Source: PALSA-610 sp038213435
Lineage (GTDB): Bacteria; Actinomycetota; Acidimicrobiia; IMCC26256; PALSA-610
NCBI GenBank assembly: GCA_038213435.1
Contig: JBBQTI010000009.1
Coordinates: forward strand, 1-64,000
Reading direction: 5' to 3'
Length of the DNA: 64,000 bases
Below, piece after piece: positions 25,900 through 34,225 of the stretch (positions are counted from its first letter, which is position 1; every line of letters begins with the position of its first letter). The position numbers and the translations under genes are program-made. The notes beneath the pieces are model-generated. The model was not told the origin of the DNA. It worked only from the letters and a program-made list of their open reading frames with translations, and made no database searches.

Positions 25900-26868
25900 A
25901 TGGAGTATCGACGGCTCGGCCGCACCGCGCTGCGCGTGAGCCCGATCTGCCTCGGAACGATGAACTTCGGACCGCTCACGAGCGAAGCCGACTCGTACGA
26001 GATCATGGACCGAGCGCTCGAGCACGGCATCAACTTCTTCGACACCGCGAACCGCTACGGCGGTCCGAAGGGCCCAGGTGCGACGGAGGAGATCGTCGGC
26101 CGTTGGTTCGCCCAGGGCGGCGGACGGCGCGAGAAGGTGGTGCTCGCGACGAAAGTCTTCGGCCCGATGACCGAGTGGCCGAATGACGGAGGGCTCTCGG
26201 CGCGCCACATCCGCGCCGCGTGCGACGAAAGCCTCCGTCGGTTACAGACCGATCACATCGACCTGTACCAGATGCACCACATCGACCGCGCCGCGCCCTG
26301 GGACGAGGTCTGGCAGGCGATGGAAACGCTCGTGCAGCAGGGAAAGGTGGTGTACGTCGGCAGCAGCAACTTCGCCGGTTGGCACATCGCGCAGGCGAAC
26401 GAAGCCGCGAGGTCGCGCCATTTCCTCGGACTCGTGAGCGAGCAGAGCCTCTACAACCTCGCATCGCGTACCATCGAGCTCGAAGTGCTTCCCGCGTGCC
26501 GCGTGTACGGGCTCGGCGTCATCCCGTGGAGTCCGCTCGCCGGCGGCATGTTGGGCGGCACGGTCACCACCGGCGACACCGCGCGACGCAAGAGCGTGCA
26601 ACCGCGCTACGAACGCATCCGCCCGCAACTCGAGCGCTGGGAGAAATTCTGCGCCGAGCTCGGCGAGGAGCCGGCCGCGGTCGCGCTCGCGTGGCTGCTC
26701 CACCAAAAGGGCGTCACCGGACCCATCATCGGTCCACGCACGCTCGAGCAGCTCGAAGGAGCGTCTCTGCGCGCCGTCGACCTTGCGCTCGACGAGGCGA
26801 CGCTGGCGACGCTCGACGAGATCTTCCCCGGTCCGGGCGGCCGCGCGCCCGAGGCCTACGCCTGGTAG
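25900..26868 (+). CDS. Aldo/keto reductase
   Basis: A 322-aa NADPH-dependent TIM-barrel reductase. The catalytic tetrad is visible as D48 and Y53 (FFDTANRYG), K85 (VLATKVFG) and H126 (LYQMHHID). GGAG-like ribosome-binding sequence precedes ATG25900 (GAAGGAGAGAGC). It resembles the YajO/Tas-like group with VIPWSPLAGGMLGG near the nucleotide site. A nitroreductase follows 22 bases later, probably co-transcribed. Confidence 0.92.
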   Translation: MEYRRLGRTALRVSPICLGTMNFGPLTSEADSYEIMDRALEHGINFFDTANRYGGPKGPGATEEIVGRWFAQGGGRREKVVLATKVFGPMTEWPNDGGLSARHIRAACDESLRRLQTDHIDLYQMHHIDRAAPWDEVWQAMETLVQQGKVVYVGSSNFAGWHIAQANEAARSRHFLGLVSEQSLYNLASRTIELEVLPACRVYGLGVIPWSPLAGGMLGGTVTTGDTARRKSVQPRYERIRPQLERWEKFCAELGEEPAAVALAWLLHQKGVTGPIIGPRTLEQLEGASLRAVDLALDEATLATLDEIFPGPGGRAPEAYAW

Positions 26869-26890
26869 CAGCCGAGCAACGGAGCGACCC

Positions 26891-27544
26891 ATGGACGTCT
26901 ACGAAGCGCTGTACACGACGCGCGCGATGCGTCGTTGCAAGGCCGATCCGATCCCGATCGACGCGCAACAGCGCATCCTCGACGCCGCGATTCGCGCGCC
27001 GAGCGGCGGCAACACGCAGAACTGGCGGTTCATGCTGGTCGACGACACCGACGTGAAGGCACGACTCGGGCCGATCTACCGCAGCTGCCTGGCGCAGCTG
27101 TGGGAAACGATCTACAAGGACCGGCTGGAGGCCGCGCGAGCAGATCCCACTGATCCCGAGATGGCGCAGCTCTTGCGCATCCAACGCTCCGCGCAACATC
27201 TCGCCGACCATTTCGAGGAGTACCCGCTGCTGTTGTTCAGCTTCGTGCAGTTCGATCCGACGGGTGGATCCATCTTTCCCGCAACCTGGTCGGCGATGCT
27301 CGCGGCGCGCGCGGAAGGGATCGGCTCGTCGCTCACGAGCGTCTTCATGTTCCAGATCGATGCAGTGCTCGACATCCTCGAGGTGCCCAAGCAGGCCGGC
27401 TGGCTCTTCTCGTCGTGTGTGACCTTCGGCTACCCGACCGGGCGATGGGCCGTCGCGCCGCGGCGACCGGTCGACGAGGTGTCGTATCGCAATCGCTGGG
27501 GCGATCCGCTCGGCTTCGAGGTGCAAGAGCCGCTCTGGCCTTGA
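26891..27544 (+). CDS. Nitroreductase-family flavoprotein
   Basis: A 217-aa FMN-dependent reductase. The family start VYEALYTTRAMRRCKADPIP (FMN-binding Arg region), RAPSGGNTQNWRFMLV (FMN phosphate site) and AARAEGIGSSLTS are clear. ATG26891 is chosen because the upstream extension lies in the aldo/keto reductase end. It would reduce nitro, quinone or enone compounds; substrate unknown. Likely operon partner of the aldo/keto reductase. Confidence 0.9.
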   Translation: MDVYEALYTTRAMRRCKADPIPIDAQQRILDAAIRAPSGGNTQNWRFMLVDDTDVKARLGPIYRSCLAQLWETIYKDRLEAARADPTDPEMAQLLRIQRSAQHLADHFEEYPLLLFSFVQFDPTGGSIFPATWSAMLAARAEGIGSSLTSVFMFQIDAVLDILEVPKQAGWLFSSCVTFGYPTGRWAVAPRRPVDEVSYRNRWGDPLGFEVQEPLWP

Positions 27545-27722
27545 ACCGAAGGCAGTGCAGCATCGGCGACCGGTCGCACCCGTGGTGCTCGTAACCTTGT
27601 GATCCGTCGATTGGGAGTCATCATCCAGCAACCTCACAGCCCGCTCCCAAACGGGGCGAACAGAATCGGCGTCGGACGCGCCACCCCGGGCGCGAGATCA
27701 CACGGACTCGAGGCATGAACCG

Positions 27723-29330
27723 ATGACGGAATCGGACGAGACCCGGAACGCCGACGACCGCGACCCGACCGAGCAGACGCCGGTCGAGCCACTCGAGCCC
27801 TGGCCGCAGTACAGCTGGCCCCCGACGGCCGAGGGTGGGGCGGAGGCAACACCGCCGGCGGAAGCCGTTCCCAGCCCCGAACCCGTCTGGGCTTCGTGGC
27901 CACCAACGCAACCACACCCGACCGAGGCACACCCGACCGAGGCGCACCCGACCGAGGCACACCCGACCGAGGCGCACCCGACCGAGGCGCACCCGACCGA
28001 GGCGCACCCGACCGGCGCAGCGGGCGATCCCGCCGCTCCCCTTCCCGACGCGGGGAGCGGCGGAGCCTGGGGTCCGCCGCCTCCCGCGTGGGGACCCGCC
28101 GGTCCGAGCGGTTGGTCTCCCGCTCCGCCGGCACCGCGAGCGGCGTCGAAACCCCGGCGCGGTCTCGCCGTCCTCGCAGCACTCGCGCTCGTGCTCGCAT
28201 CCGCGGGGGTCGGAGCCGGTGTCGCGATCGCGGTGCACAACAACTCCAACACGCGAACCTTCGACGCAAGCGGCACGACCTCCGACAACTCGAACAACTT
28301 GCCGCCTGGCAACAGCGGCAACGGCGGCGGCAACCTCCCCGGCGGCGGCAACGGCGGGACGTCCCCACCCGGCACGGGCTCGCTCGACATGAGCGCGATC
28401 GAAGCCAAGGTCGATCCCGCGCTCGTCAACATCAACACGACGCTCGCGCAGGGTCGCGCCGCGGGCAGTGGCATGTTGATCTCGTCCACCGGTGAGATCC
28501 TCACCAACAATCACGTCATCGCCGACGCAACGAGCATCAAGGTGGTCATCGGAGGCACGGGTCCGTCGCACGACGCCAAGGTGGTCGGGTACGACGTCAC
28601 CGAGGACGTCGCGCTGTTGCAGATCGTCGACAAGGTCTCGAACCTGCCGACGGTGACGTTCGGTGAGCCGTCGAAGGTCCACATCGGTGATCCCGTCGTC
28701 GCGATCGGCAACGCGCTCGGACGAGGTGGGAAGCCGAGCGCGTCACAGGGTCAGGTGACGGCTCTCGATCAGCAAGTTACGGCAGGCGACGCAGGCGGTT
28801 CGCAGGAAACCCTCGAAGGGATGATCCAGATCAACGCGCCCATCCAGCCCGGCGACTCCGGCGGCGCGCTGGTAGACCGCAACGCCAAGATCATCGGCAT
28901 GAACACCGCGGCGGCCGGAGGCGGGCGCTTCAACGCCCAAATCGGGTCGAACATCGGATTCGCCATTCCCATCGACAACGCGGTGGGCATCGTGAGTCAG
29001 ATTCGCTCCGGCACCGACACCGACAAGGTCCACATCGGCGACCGGGCGCTCCTGGGCGTGCAGGTGCAGAACGTCGACGGGCAGAATGCCGCGGTCAGCT
29101 CGGGTGCGCTCGTAGTCGGCGTGCAGGACAATACGGGTGCGAGCGCGGCGGGGATGCAGACCGGCGACGTCATCGTGTCGCTCGACGGCAAGCCGATCTC
29201 CAACTCCGCGGCGTTGCGCCTGGCCCTCGTCAAGTTCCACCCCGGCGAATCAGTCATCGTCGGGTGGGTCGACTCGACGGGCAAACGGCACGACGCGAGC
29301 GTCAAGCTGATCGTCGGTCCGCCGCTCTGA
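27723..29330 (+). CDS. HtrA/DegP-like membrane-anchored serine protease (S1C) with PDZ domain
   Basis: A 535-aa protein with a Pro-rich cytoplasmic head (about 1-145), one membrane helix (RRGLAVLAALALVLASAGVG, about 146-170), a Gly/Asn linker, a trypsin-like domain and a C-terminal PDZ domain (about 440-530). The triad is H264 (TNNHVIADA), D295 (VTEDVALLQI) and S379 (QPGDSGGALV). The head contains six HPTEA copies plus HPTGA. ATG27723 follows the proposed start region with no competing frame. It degrades or monitors misfolded envelope proteins. A strong hairpin follows the stop. Confidence 0.93.
   Translation: MTESDETRNADDRDPTEQTPVEPLEPWPQYSWPPTAEGGAEATPPAEAVPSPEPVWASWPPTQPHPTEAHPTEAHPTEAHPTEAHPTEAHPTEAHPTGAAGDPAAPLPDAGSGGAWGPPPPAWGPAGPSGWSPAPPAPRAASKPRRGLAVLAALALVLASAGVGAGVAIAVHNNSNTRTFDASGTTSDNSNNLPPGNSGNGGGNLPGGGNGGTSPPGTGSLDMSAIEAKVDPALVNINTTLAQGRAAGSGMLISSTGEILTNNHVIADATSIKVVIGGTGPSHDAKVVGYDVTEDVALLQIVDKVSNLPTVTFGEPSKVHIGDPVVAIGNALGRGGKPSASQGQVTALDQQVTAGDAGGSQETLEGMIQINAPIQPGDSGGALVDRNAKIIGMNTAAAGGGRFNAQIGSNIGFAIPIDNAVGIVSQIRSGTDTDKVHIGDRALLGVQVQNVDGQNAAVSSGALVVGVQDNTGASAAGMQTGDVIVSLDGKPISNSAALRLALVKFHPGESVIVGWVDSTGKRHDASVKLIVGPPL
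27915..28014. repeat. 15-bp tandem repeat coding HPTEA
   Basis: Six copies of CACCCGACCGAGGCR at 27915, 27930, 27945, 27960, 27975 and 27990, plus a partial seventh, inside the protease head. Copies differ only at the last base. Near-identity at DNA level suggests recent expansion; copy number probably varies among strains. Confidence 0.9.
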
Positions 29331-29348
29331 GCATCCTCGAAACGCGCC

Positions 29349-29384
29349 GCAGCCACCGGAGGAGGGGGGCTCTCCGGTGGCTGC
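29349..29384. terminator. Hairpin between convergent genes
   Basis: A perfect 13-bp stem (GCAGCCACCGGAG at 29349-29361 with CTCCGGTGGCTGC at 29372-29384) and a 10-base loop, placed 18 bases after the protease stop and 28 bases before the stop of the opposite gene. There is no T-run, but the position and strength suit a bidirectional terminator. Confidence 0.7.
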
Positions 29385-29412
29385 TGTGCGTCCGCAACCG
29401 CGCTCTTTGCCC

Positions 29413-30603
29413 TTAGGGCTTGGTCGTGGCGGAGGCTCCGTTACCCCCGCGCACGGTGGTGGCGGTCGTGGCGTCCTGATGCGCGGTCGGCGTCGTGGTC
29501 GTCGGCGCCGGGGCTGTCGGCCCGGCGGCGCAGCACTCGATGCGGAACAAGGCGCTGTGGGAATCAACGGATCGGTCCGCCCGCAATGAGCTGACGCGAT
29601 ACCCGTACGCGGTGCCCGCCACGACCGACGGGTCGGTGAAGCTCAGCGCGTTCTCGGTCTCCAGGACCACACGCCCGTTTCCATCGCCGGTGCGAAACAG
29701 AACGTAGCGCGCGTGATCGGCACTGCGCGACGCGCTCCAGCTGCAGGCGATGCGCACCCGGTCGGCCGACAGCGCGCATCGGATCGACAGAAACTTCGCC
29801 TTGTTGCCGTCACCGACGCCGTTGTACACCGTGGTCGGAGTGGTGCCGTTTCCGTCACCGTTGGGCACCGTCGTCGTGGTGTTACCGATCCCATCACCCG
29901 TACCGGCACCAGTTCCGGCACCTGTACCGGCACCAGTTCCGGTACCAGTGCCGCCGTTCGAACCGTTGCCGTCGTGCCCGATGGTCGTCGTCGTGTGGCC
30001 CGCGCCGACACCGTCGTGCGCGCCGCCGGTCGTCGGAGTCACGACGGCGCCGTTGCCGTCGTGACTCCGCTCGCCCGGAGCAGTCGTCGTGGTGACCTCG
30101 ACGACCGTCGTGGTAGTGGCCTCGCCTCCCGCGAGGCTTCCGCGAACCGGGCCGTGGTGGTGGTCCGGGTCGGGAAAGGAGAACGGTGTGACCTTGCCGA
30201 TCGCCTCCGACACCGCGTGCTGGACCGGGCCGGGCAGGACGCCCGCCGCCGCCGCGCCCGTGACCGCGGCCGCCGCGACGCCGGCACCGAGCGCGAGCTT
30301 GCCCGCCACCCCGAGACCCGCCAGGAATCCCCGGATCCTCGTCGGCAACGTCCTCCATGTCGCGACCGGGGATCGGGCGACTGGTGGTTGGAGAGTGGCG
30401 ATGGCACCCGCGGCCATCGCAGCCGCGAGGACGGGAGAAGGCGTAGGAACCGCTCCCACCAGCGCCCGAAGATCCTCGATGAACGACGCCAGGCCGTGGC
30501 CGGCGTCGCCGCGTGCCGTACCCGCGAGCAGGGCATCGATGGCGTCATCGTCCAGGGGACCGGGTCGAGGCATCTCACTCCCGTCATCGCCGGAGGAGCT
30601 CAC
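29413..30603 (-). CDS. Membrane-anchored sigma-factor partner with Thr/Gly linker and FN3-like domain
   Basis: A 396-aa protein coupled to a sigma-factor gene (ATGA overlap at 30603-30600). The N-terminal part (GPLDDDAIDALLAGTARG) is short and acidic; a hydrophobic helix follows (ALGAGVAAAAVTGAAAAGVLPG, about 105-125). Then comes a long Thr/Gly linker and a C-terminal domain (about 275-360) with strand pattern VRIACSWSASRSADHARYVLF and VVAGTAYGYRVSSL, typical of fibronectin type III. Position and topology suggest an anti-sigma or sensor role; no zinc-binding HxxxCxxC motif is seen. Function is inference. Confidence 0.68.
   Translation of the reverse strand: MSSSGDDGSEMPRPGPLDDDAIDALLAGTARGDAGHGLASFIEDLRALVGAVPTPSPVLAAAMAAGAIATLQPPVARSPVATWRTLPTRIRGFLAGLGVAGKLALGAGVAAAAVTGAAAAGVLPGPVQHAVSEAIGKVTPFSFPDPDHHHGPVRGSLAGGEATTTTVVEVTTTTAPGERSHDGNGAVVTPTTGGAHDGVGAGHTTTTIGHDGNGSNGGTGTGTGAGTGAGTGAGTGDGIGNTTTTVPNGDGNGTTPTTVYNGVGDGNKAKFLSIRCALSADRVRIACSWSASRSADHARYVLFRTGDGNGRVVLETENALSFTDPSVVAGTAYGYRVSSLRADRSVDSHSALFRIECCAAGPTAPAPTTTTPTAHQDATTATTVRGGNGASATTKP
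29901..29950. repeat. 24-bp direct repeat in Gly/Thr linker
   Basis: TACCGGCACCAGTTCCGG occurs at 29901-29918 and 29925-29942, with a degenerate third copy after it. It encodes the GTGAGTGAG part of the linker in the sigma-partner protein. Confidence 0.7.
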
Positions 30604-31295
30604 AGGGTTACTCCCTCGCGGTCGACGAGCCGCCGGAGCGCCTCGAAGGCGCGCCGTTGGAGTTGCTTCACCGCTCCCGGGCTCTTGTCGAGCGCCTCGG
30701 CCACCTGGTCGACGCTGAGATCACCGACGATGCGCAAGAGCACGACGTCGCGCTGGTCGGGGGCGAGGCGGGCGCACAGCGCAACGACCCGGGCCGATCC
30801 GATCGCCCGGAGCACCTCCTCCTCGGTGCCCCCGCCGCCCGGGTCGCCGACGTGCTCGGCGAGAGACTCGTCGAGCGTCTCGTTGTGGTTGAGCCGCCGG
30901 AACCGGCGGCGGCGCTCGTCCTGCAACCGGCGGTGGGCGATGACGAAGACCCACGAACGGAAGTTGGCCTCGGTCCCCGAAAACGAGCCGATATTCCGGA
31001 ACATGGCGAGGAACACCTCGCTCGTCAGGTCTTCGACGTCGCCGGCACCCTGCACTCGGAGATATCCCGCGACCGCCGGCGCGAGCCAGCGGTAGCAACG
31101 ATCCCAGGCCGACGGACGGCCCGCCTGCACCTCCGCGAGGAGTGCGTCGAAACCCTCGATTCCGGCGCGAGGCGGCCGCGAGCTGTCCGATCGCACGGTG
31201 CGCGTATCGACCCGTTCGGGTCCACCCTGGAGCCGCGACGGGAGGACCCGCTCGCGTACGCGAACCTGTCGGGATGCGACAGCCGCGAACGACAC
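30600..31295 (-). CDS. ECF-like sigma-70 family RNA polymerase sigma factor
   Basis: A sigma factor of up to 231 aa. Region 2 reads GAGDVEDLTSEVFLAMFRNIG and RSWVFVIAHRRLQDERRRR; region 4 reads PDQRDVVLLRIVGDLSVDQVAEAL then GAVKQLQRRAFEALRR. The first 45 residues are basic and may not be translated; a GTG near residue 29 is an alternative start. It is translationally coupled to the membrane partner downstream, the usual arrangement of an ECF sigma factor with its regulator. The 5' end overlaps the start of the divergent transporter gene. Confidence 0.88.
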   Translation of the reverse strand: MSFAAVASRQVRVRERVLPSRLQGGPERVDTRTVRSDSSRPPRAGIEGFDALLAEVQAGRPSAWDRCYRWLAPAVAGYLRVQGAGDVEDLTSEVFLAMFRNIGSFSGTEANFRSWVFVIAHRRLQDERRRRFRRLNHNETLDESLAEHVGDPGGGGTEEEVLRAIGSARVVALCARLAPDQRDVVLLRIVGDLSVDQVAEALDKSPGAVKQLQRRAFEALRRLVDREGVTL

Positions 31296-33373
31296 ACGCC
31301 CGTCGCGGGCGCCTGACGCCGGGCGAGCTCGCGGAAGCGGTGGTTCTCGCCGACGTGTCGCTCGCGCTCACCGTCGTCGGTCAGGTCGTACCCCTCGGGA
31401 GCGCGCTGCTCGCGGCCGCCGTCGTTCCGCTCGCCGTCGTCGCGGCGCGTCACCGGCTGCGCGCGGTGATCACCGGCGCGATCGCGGCGTCGGCGGTCGG
31501 GTTCTTGGTCATCGGGACCGCGGCGCTCACCGCGATGGGCGCGTGTGCCGCGCTCGGCGCGCTCGTCGGCGCTGCCGACCGCCGCCGCTGGAGCCGCCGC
31601 CGCACGATGTTCGTCGGGCTCGCGACCTTGTGGCCCGGCGCATCCGCGCTCGCACTCGTCGCGATGGTCGCGTTCGCGAACCTGCGCACGCTCACGCTCG
31701 CCCAGATCCGCAACGGCTGGCTCGGGTTCTTTCACCTGTTGCGCAACCTCGGGCTCGTGCGCGTCTCACGTCCGGGCGAGAACGTCGTGGCGTGGGTGGT
31801 GCGCGATTGGTGGCTGAGTGTCCCGCTCACGCTGTTCGTCCTCCTCTGGTTCGGGATCTGGCTCGCGCAGAGTCTCTCGACGCCCGCGTTGCGGCGCGTT
31901 CGAGGCGCCTTCGGCAACGCCGTCGTCGAACTGGGGAGCGCCGTCGTCGAGCCCGACGACCTCGCACAACCGGAACCGCTCCCGGTTGCACTGCGCGGCG
32001 TGCGCTACCGCTATCCGAACGCCCGGAGCGACGCGCTCGTCGACGTCACCCTCGAGGTGCGCCCGGCCGAGCTCGTTGCAATCGTCGGCGCGAACGGATC
32101 CGGCAAATCGACGCTCACGCGCGTCCTCGCGGGACGACGCGTGCCAACCGGCGGCGAGCTCGAACGGCCCGGCGGAGTAGGGCTCGGGCACCGCGGCGGG
32201 ACCGCGATCGTCTTCCAACGTCCGGAAGCGCAGGTGCTCGGTGTCCGCGTCCGCGATGACGTCGTGTGGGGTATGCCCGATCCCGAACAGGTCGACGTCG
32301 ACGCGTTCCTCGATCGGGTCGGGCTGCGAGCCCTCGCGGACAAGGAGACGTCGACGTTGTCGGGCGGCGAGCTGCAGCGGCTCGCAATCGCCGCCGCACT
32401 CGCGCGCCGCCCCAAGCTCCTGATCTCCGACGAGTCGACGGCGATGGTCGACACGGAGGGTCGGACGAGACTCGTCGCGCTCTTGCGCGACCTCGCGCAC
32501 ACCGATGGTCTCGGTGTCGTCCACGTCACCCACCGTGCGGCAGAAGCCGCGGCGGCGGACAGGACGATCACACTCTCCGGCGGAAGGGTCATCACCGCGC
32601 CGCTGCGGCTGCGAGCGGACGAACCGGGGAAGCCGGCCGAACGCCGTGAGACCGAACGCCGTGAGACCGAACGACGGGCAACGACGTCGATCGGCGCGCC
32701 GCTCATCACACTCGCCGGGGTCGGTCATGTCTATTCGCGCAAGACGCCGTGGGCGAACCGCGCCCTCGCGGGAATCGATCTCACGATTTGCACGGGTGAG
32801 GCGATCGTCGTCGTCGGGCACAACGGCTCGGGCAAATCAACGCTGGCATGGATCCTCGGGGGCCTCCTCGCGCCGAGCGAAGGAACGGCGAGCCTGGAGG
32901 GCCGTCCGATCGTCGGGCAGGTCGGCCGAATCGGCCTGTCGTTCCAACATGCGCGCCTGCAGCTGCTCCGGCCCACGGTTCTCGACGAGGTCCGAACGGC
33001 CGGCGGCGTCGACGAAGCCGCGGCCGGCGCGGCACTGACGGCCGTCGGTCTCGACCCGCACCGATTCGCGGACAGGCGTGTCGACGAGCTGAGCGGGGGT
33101 CAGACGCGCCGGGTCGTCCTCGCCGGTGTCCTGGCCGCGCAGCCGCGGGCGATCGTGCTCGACGAGCCGTTCGCCGGGCTCGACGCGAGCGGTCGCGCCG
33201 ACCTCGACACCTTGCTCTCCGGGCTGCGACAGAAGCGGGACATCGCACTCGTGATCGTCTCGCACGACCGCGACCTGCCCGACGGACTCGTCGATCGGCT
33301 CGTCGAGCTCGAAGCCGGCCGCATCTGCCGCGATGAACCGCTCGAGGACGCCATCCCCGAGGGCCGGCCGTGA
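31274..33373 (+). CDS. ECF-type transporter: membrane S-like domain fused to two ATPase domains
   Basis: A 699-aa chain from ATG31274 (frame open to 31142, but those residues lie over the sigma gene and lack character). Residues 1-210 hold about six hydrophobic segments resembling an S component or DUF2232. Two ABC ATPases follow: Walker A GANGSGKST (near 272), LSGGELQRL (near 361), LLISDEST; then Walker A GHNGSGKST (near 514), LSGGQTRRV (near 605), VLDEPFAGLD. The first Walker B is LISDES where most have LLDEP. Together with EcfT in the next gene this makes a complete importer for a vitamin or metal, with S, A and A' in one protein. Confidence 0.85.
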   Translation: MRQPRTTHARRGRLTPGELAEAVVLADVSLALTVVGQVVPLGSALLAAAVVPLAVVAARHRLRAVITGAIAASAVGFLVIGTAALTAMGACAALGALVGAADRRRWSRRRTMFVGLATLWPGASALALVAMVAFANLRTLTLAQIRNGWLGFFHLLRNLGLVRVSRPGENVVAWVVRDWWLSVPLTLFVLLWFGIWLAQSLSTPALRRVRGAFGNAVVELGSAVVEPDDLAQPEPLPVALRGVRYRYPNARSDALVDVTLEVRPAELVAIVGANGSGKSTLTRVLAGRRVPTGGELERPGGVGLGHRGGTAIVFQRPEAQVLGVRVRDDVVWGMPDPEQVDVDAFLDRVGLRALADKETSTLSGGELQRLAIAAALARRPKLLISDESTAMVDTEGRTRLVALLRDLAHTDGLGVVHVTHRAAEAAAADRTITLSGGRVITAPLRLRADEPGKPAERRETERRETERRATTSIGAPLITLAGVGHVYSRKTPWANRALAGIDLTICTGEAIVVVGHNGSGKSTLAWILGGLLAPSEGTASLEGRPIVGQVGRIGLSFQHARLQLLRPTVLDEVRTAGGVDEAAAGAALTAVGLDPHRFADRRVDELSGGQTRRVVLAGVLAAQPRAIVLDEPFAGLDASGRADLDTLLSGLRQKRDIALVIVSHDRDLPDGLVDRLVELEAGRICRDEPLEDAIPEGRP

Positions 33374-34224
33374 GCCGGCCCGACACTGTTGCTCCGCAAC
33401 GGCCGGCGAAGTCTCGACGCGACACCGAGCTGACCTTCCTCCGCCTCGTCCCCGGCGATTCACCGATGCACCGGCTCTGGGCGGGAACGAAGCTGCTCGT
33501 CGCCACCGAGCTCGCGCTGATGGTGTCGATCTCGCCGACGTGGGCGATGCTCGCGCTCGTAGGGGGTGCCGTCGCGCTCGAGCTGCTCGCCGCGCGCATC
33601 CCACTCGGCGCGTTCCCGCGCCTGCCGAACTGGTTCTTCGGCGTCTTCGCCATCGCGGCGCTGCTCAGCATGTGGTCGCCGACGAAGCCGATCACCTACG
33701 TCGGTGGCATCGCCCTCAGCATCGGTGGCCTCGAGGAATGGTTGCGCTTCACCGCGCTCGCGGTCGCGCTCGTGCTCTCGGGCGCGCTCATCGGCTGGAC
33801 CACTCCCCTCGGCGAGATCGCGCCCGCGCTCGCGCGCCTCGGTCGTCCGTTGCGATGGCTGCGCCTTCCGGTCGACGAGTGGGTCATCGCGATCGCGCTG
33901 GCGATCCGGTGCCTCCCTCTTCTCATCGATGAGATACGCGTCCTCGGCGCCGCCCGGCGGCTGCGCGTGCACGATCGCGACACGAGCCGCGACCGCCCGC
34001 GCGCGATAGTACGCAACATGGTGATCGAGACCCACGATCTGCTGTCGACCGCAATCGTCGTGTCGATACGACGGGCGCGCGATCTTGCCGACGCCATCGA
34101 GGCACGGGGCGGGCTCGACGCGGGTGCCAACCTCCCCCTCGCCCGCATCCGCGTCACCGACGCTCTGGTGCTCCTCGCGACGACGACATTGTGCGTGGTG
34201 ACCCTCGCGGTGGTACATCTCTGA
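33370..34224 (+). CDS. ecfT: Energy-coupling factor transporter transmembrane protein EcfT
   Basis: A 284-aa CbiQ/EcfT-family membrane protein with five or six hydrophobic segments. The coupling helices near the C-terminus contain AARRLRV and DAIEARGG, matching the Ala-Arg-x motifs that dock on the ATPases. GTG33370 overlaps the stop of the fused S-A-A' gene (GTGA), so the two are produced together. Substrate is undetermined: no riboswitch or metabolic neighbour gives a hint. Confidence 0.87.
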   Translation: MSRPDTVAPQRPAKSRRDTELTFLRLVPGDSPMHRLWAGTKLLVATELALMVSISPTWAMLALVGGAVALELLAARIPLGAFPRLPNWFFGVFAIAALLSMWSPTKPITYVGGIALSIGGLEEWLRFTALAVALVLSGALIGWTTPLGEIAPALARLGRPLRWLRLPVDEWVIAIALAIRCLPLLIDEIRVLGAARRLRVHDRDTSRDRPRAIVRNMVIETHDLLSTAIVVSIRRARDLADAIEARGGLDAGANLPLARIRVTDALVLLATTTLCVVTLAVVHL

Positions 34225-34225
34225 G

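Noticed and set aside
27545..27722. Riboswitch or promoter upstream of the protease
   Set aside because: Only a weak 7-bp inverted repeat (TTGGGAG at 27611, CTCCCAA at 27644) was seen; no conserved riboswitch core.
27915..28014. CRISPR or non-coding satellite
   Set aside because: The 15-bp units lie in frame in a clear protease gene and encode HPTEA.
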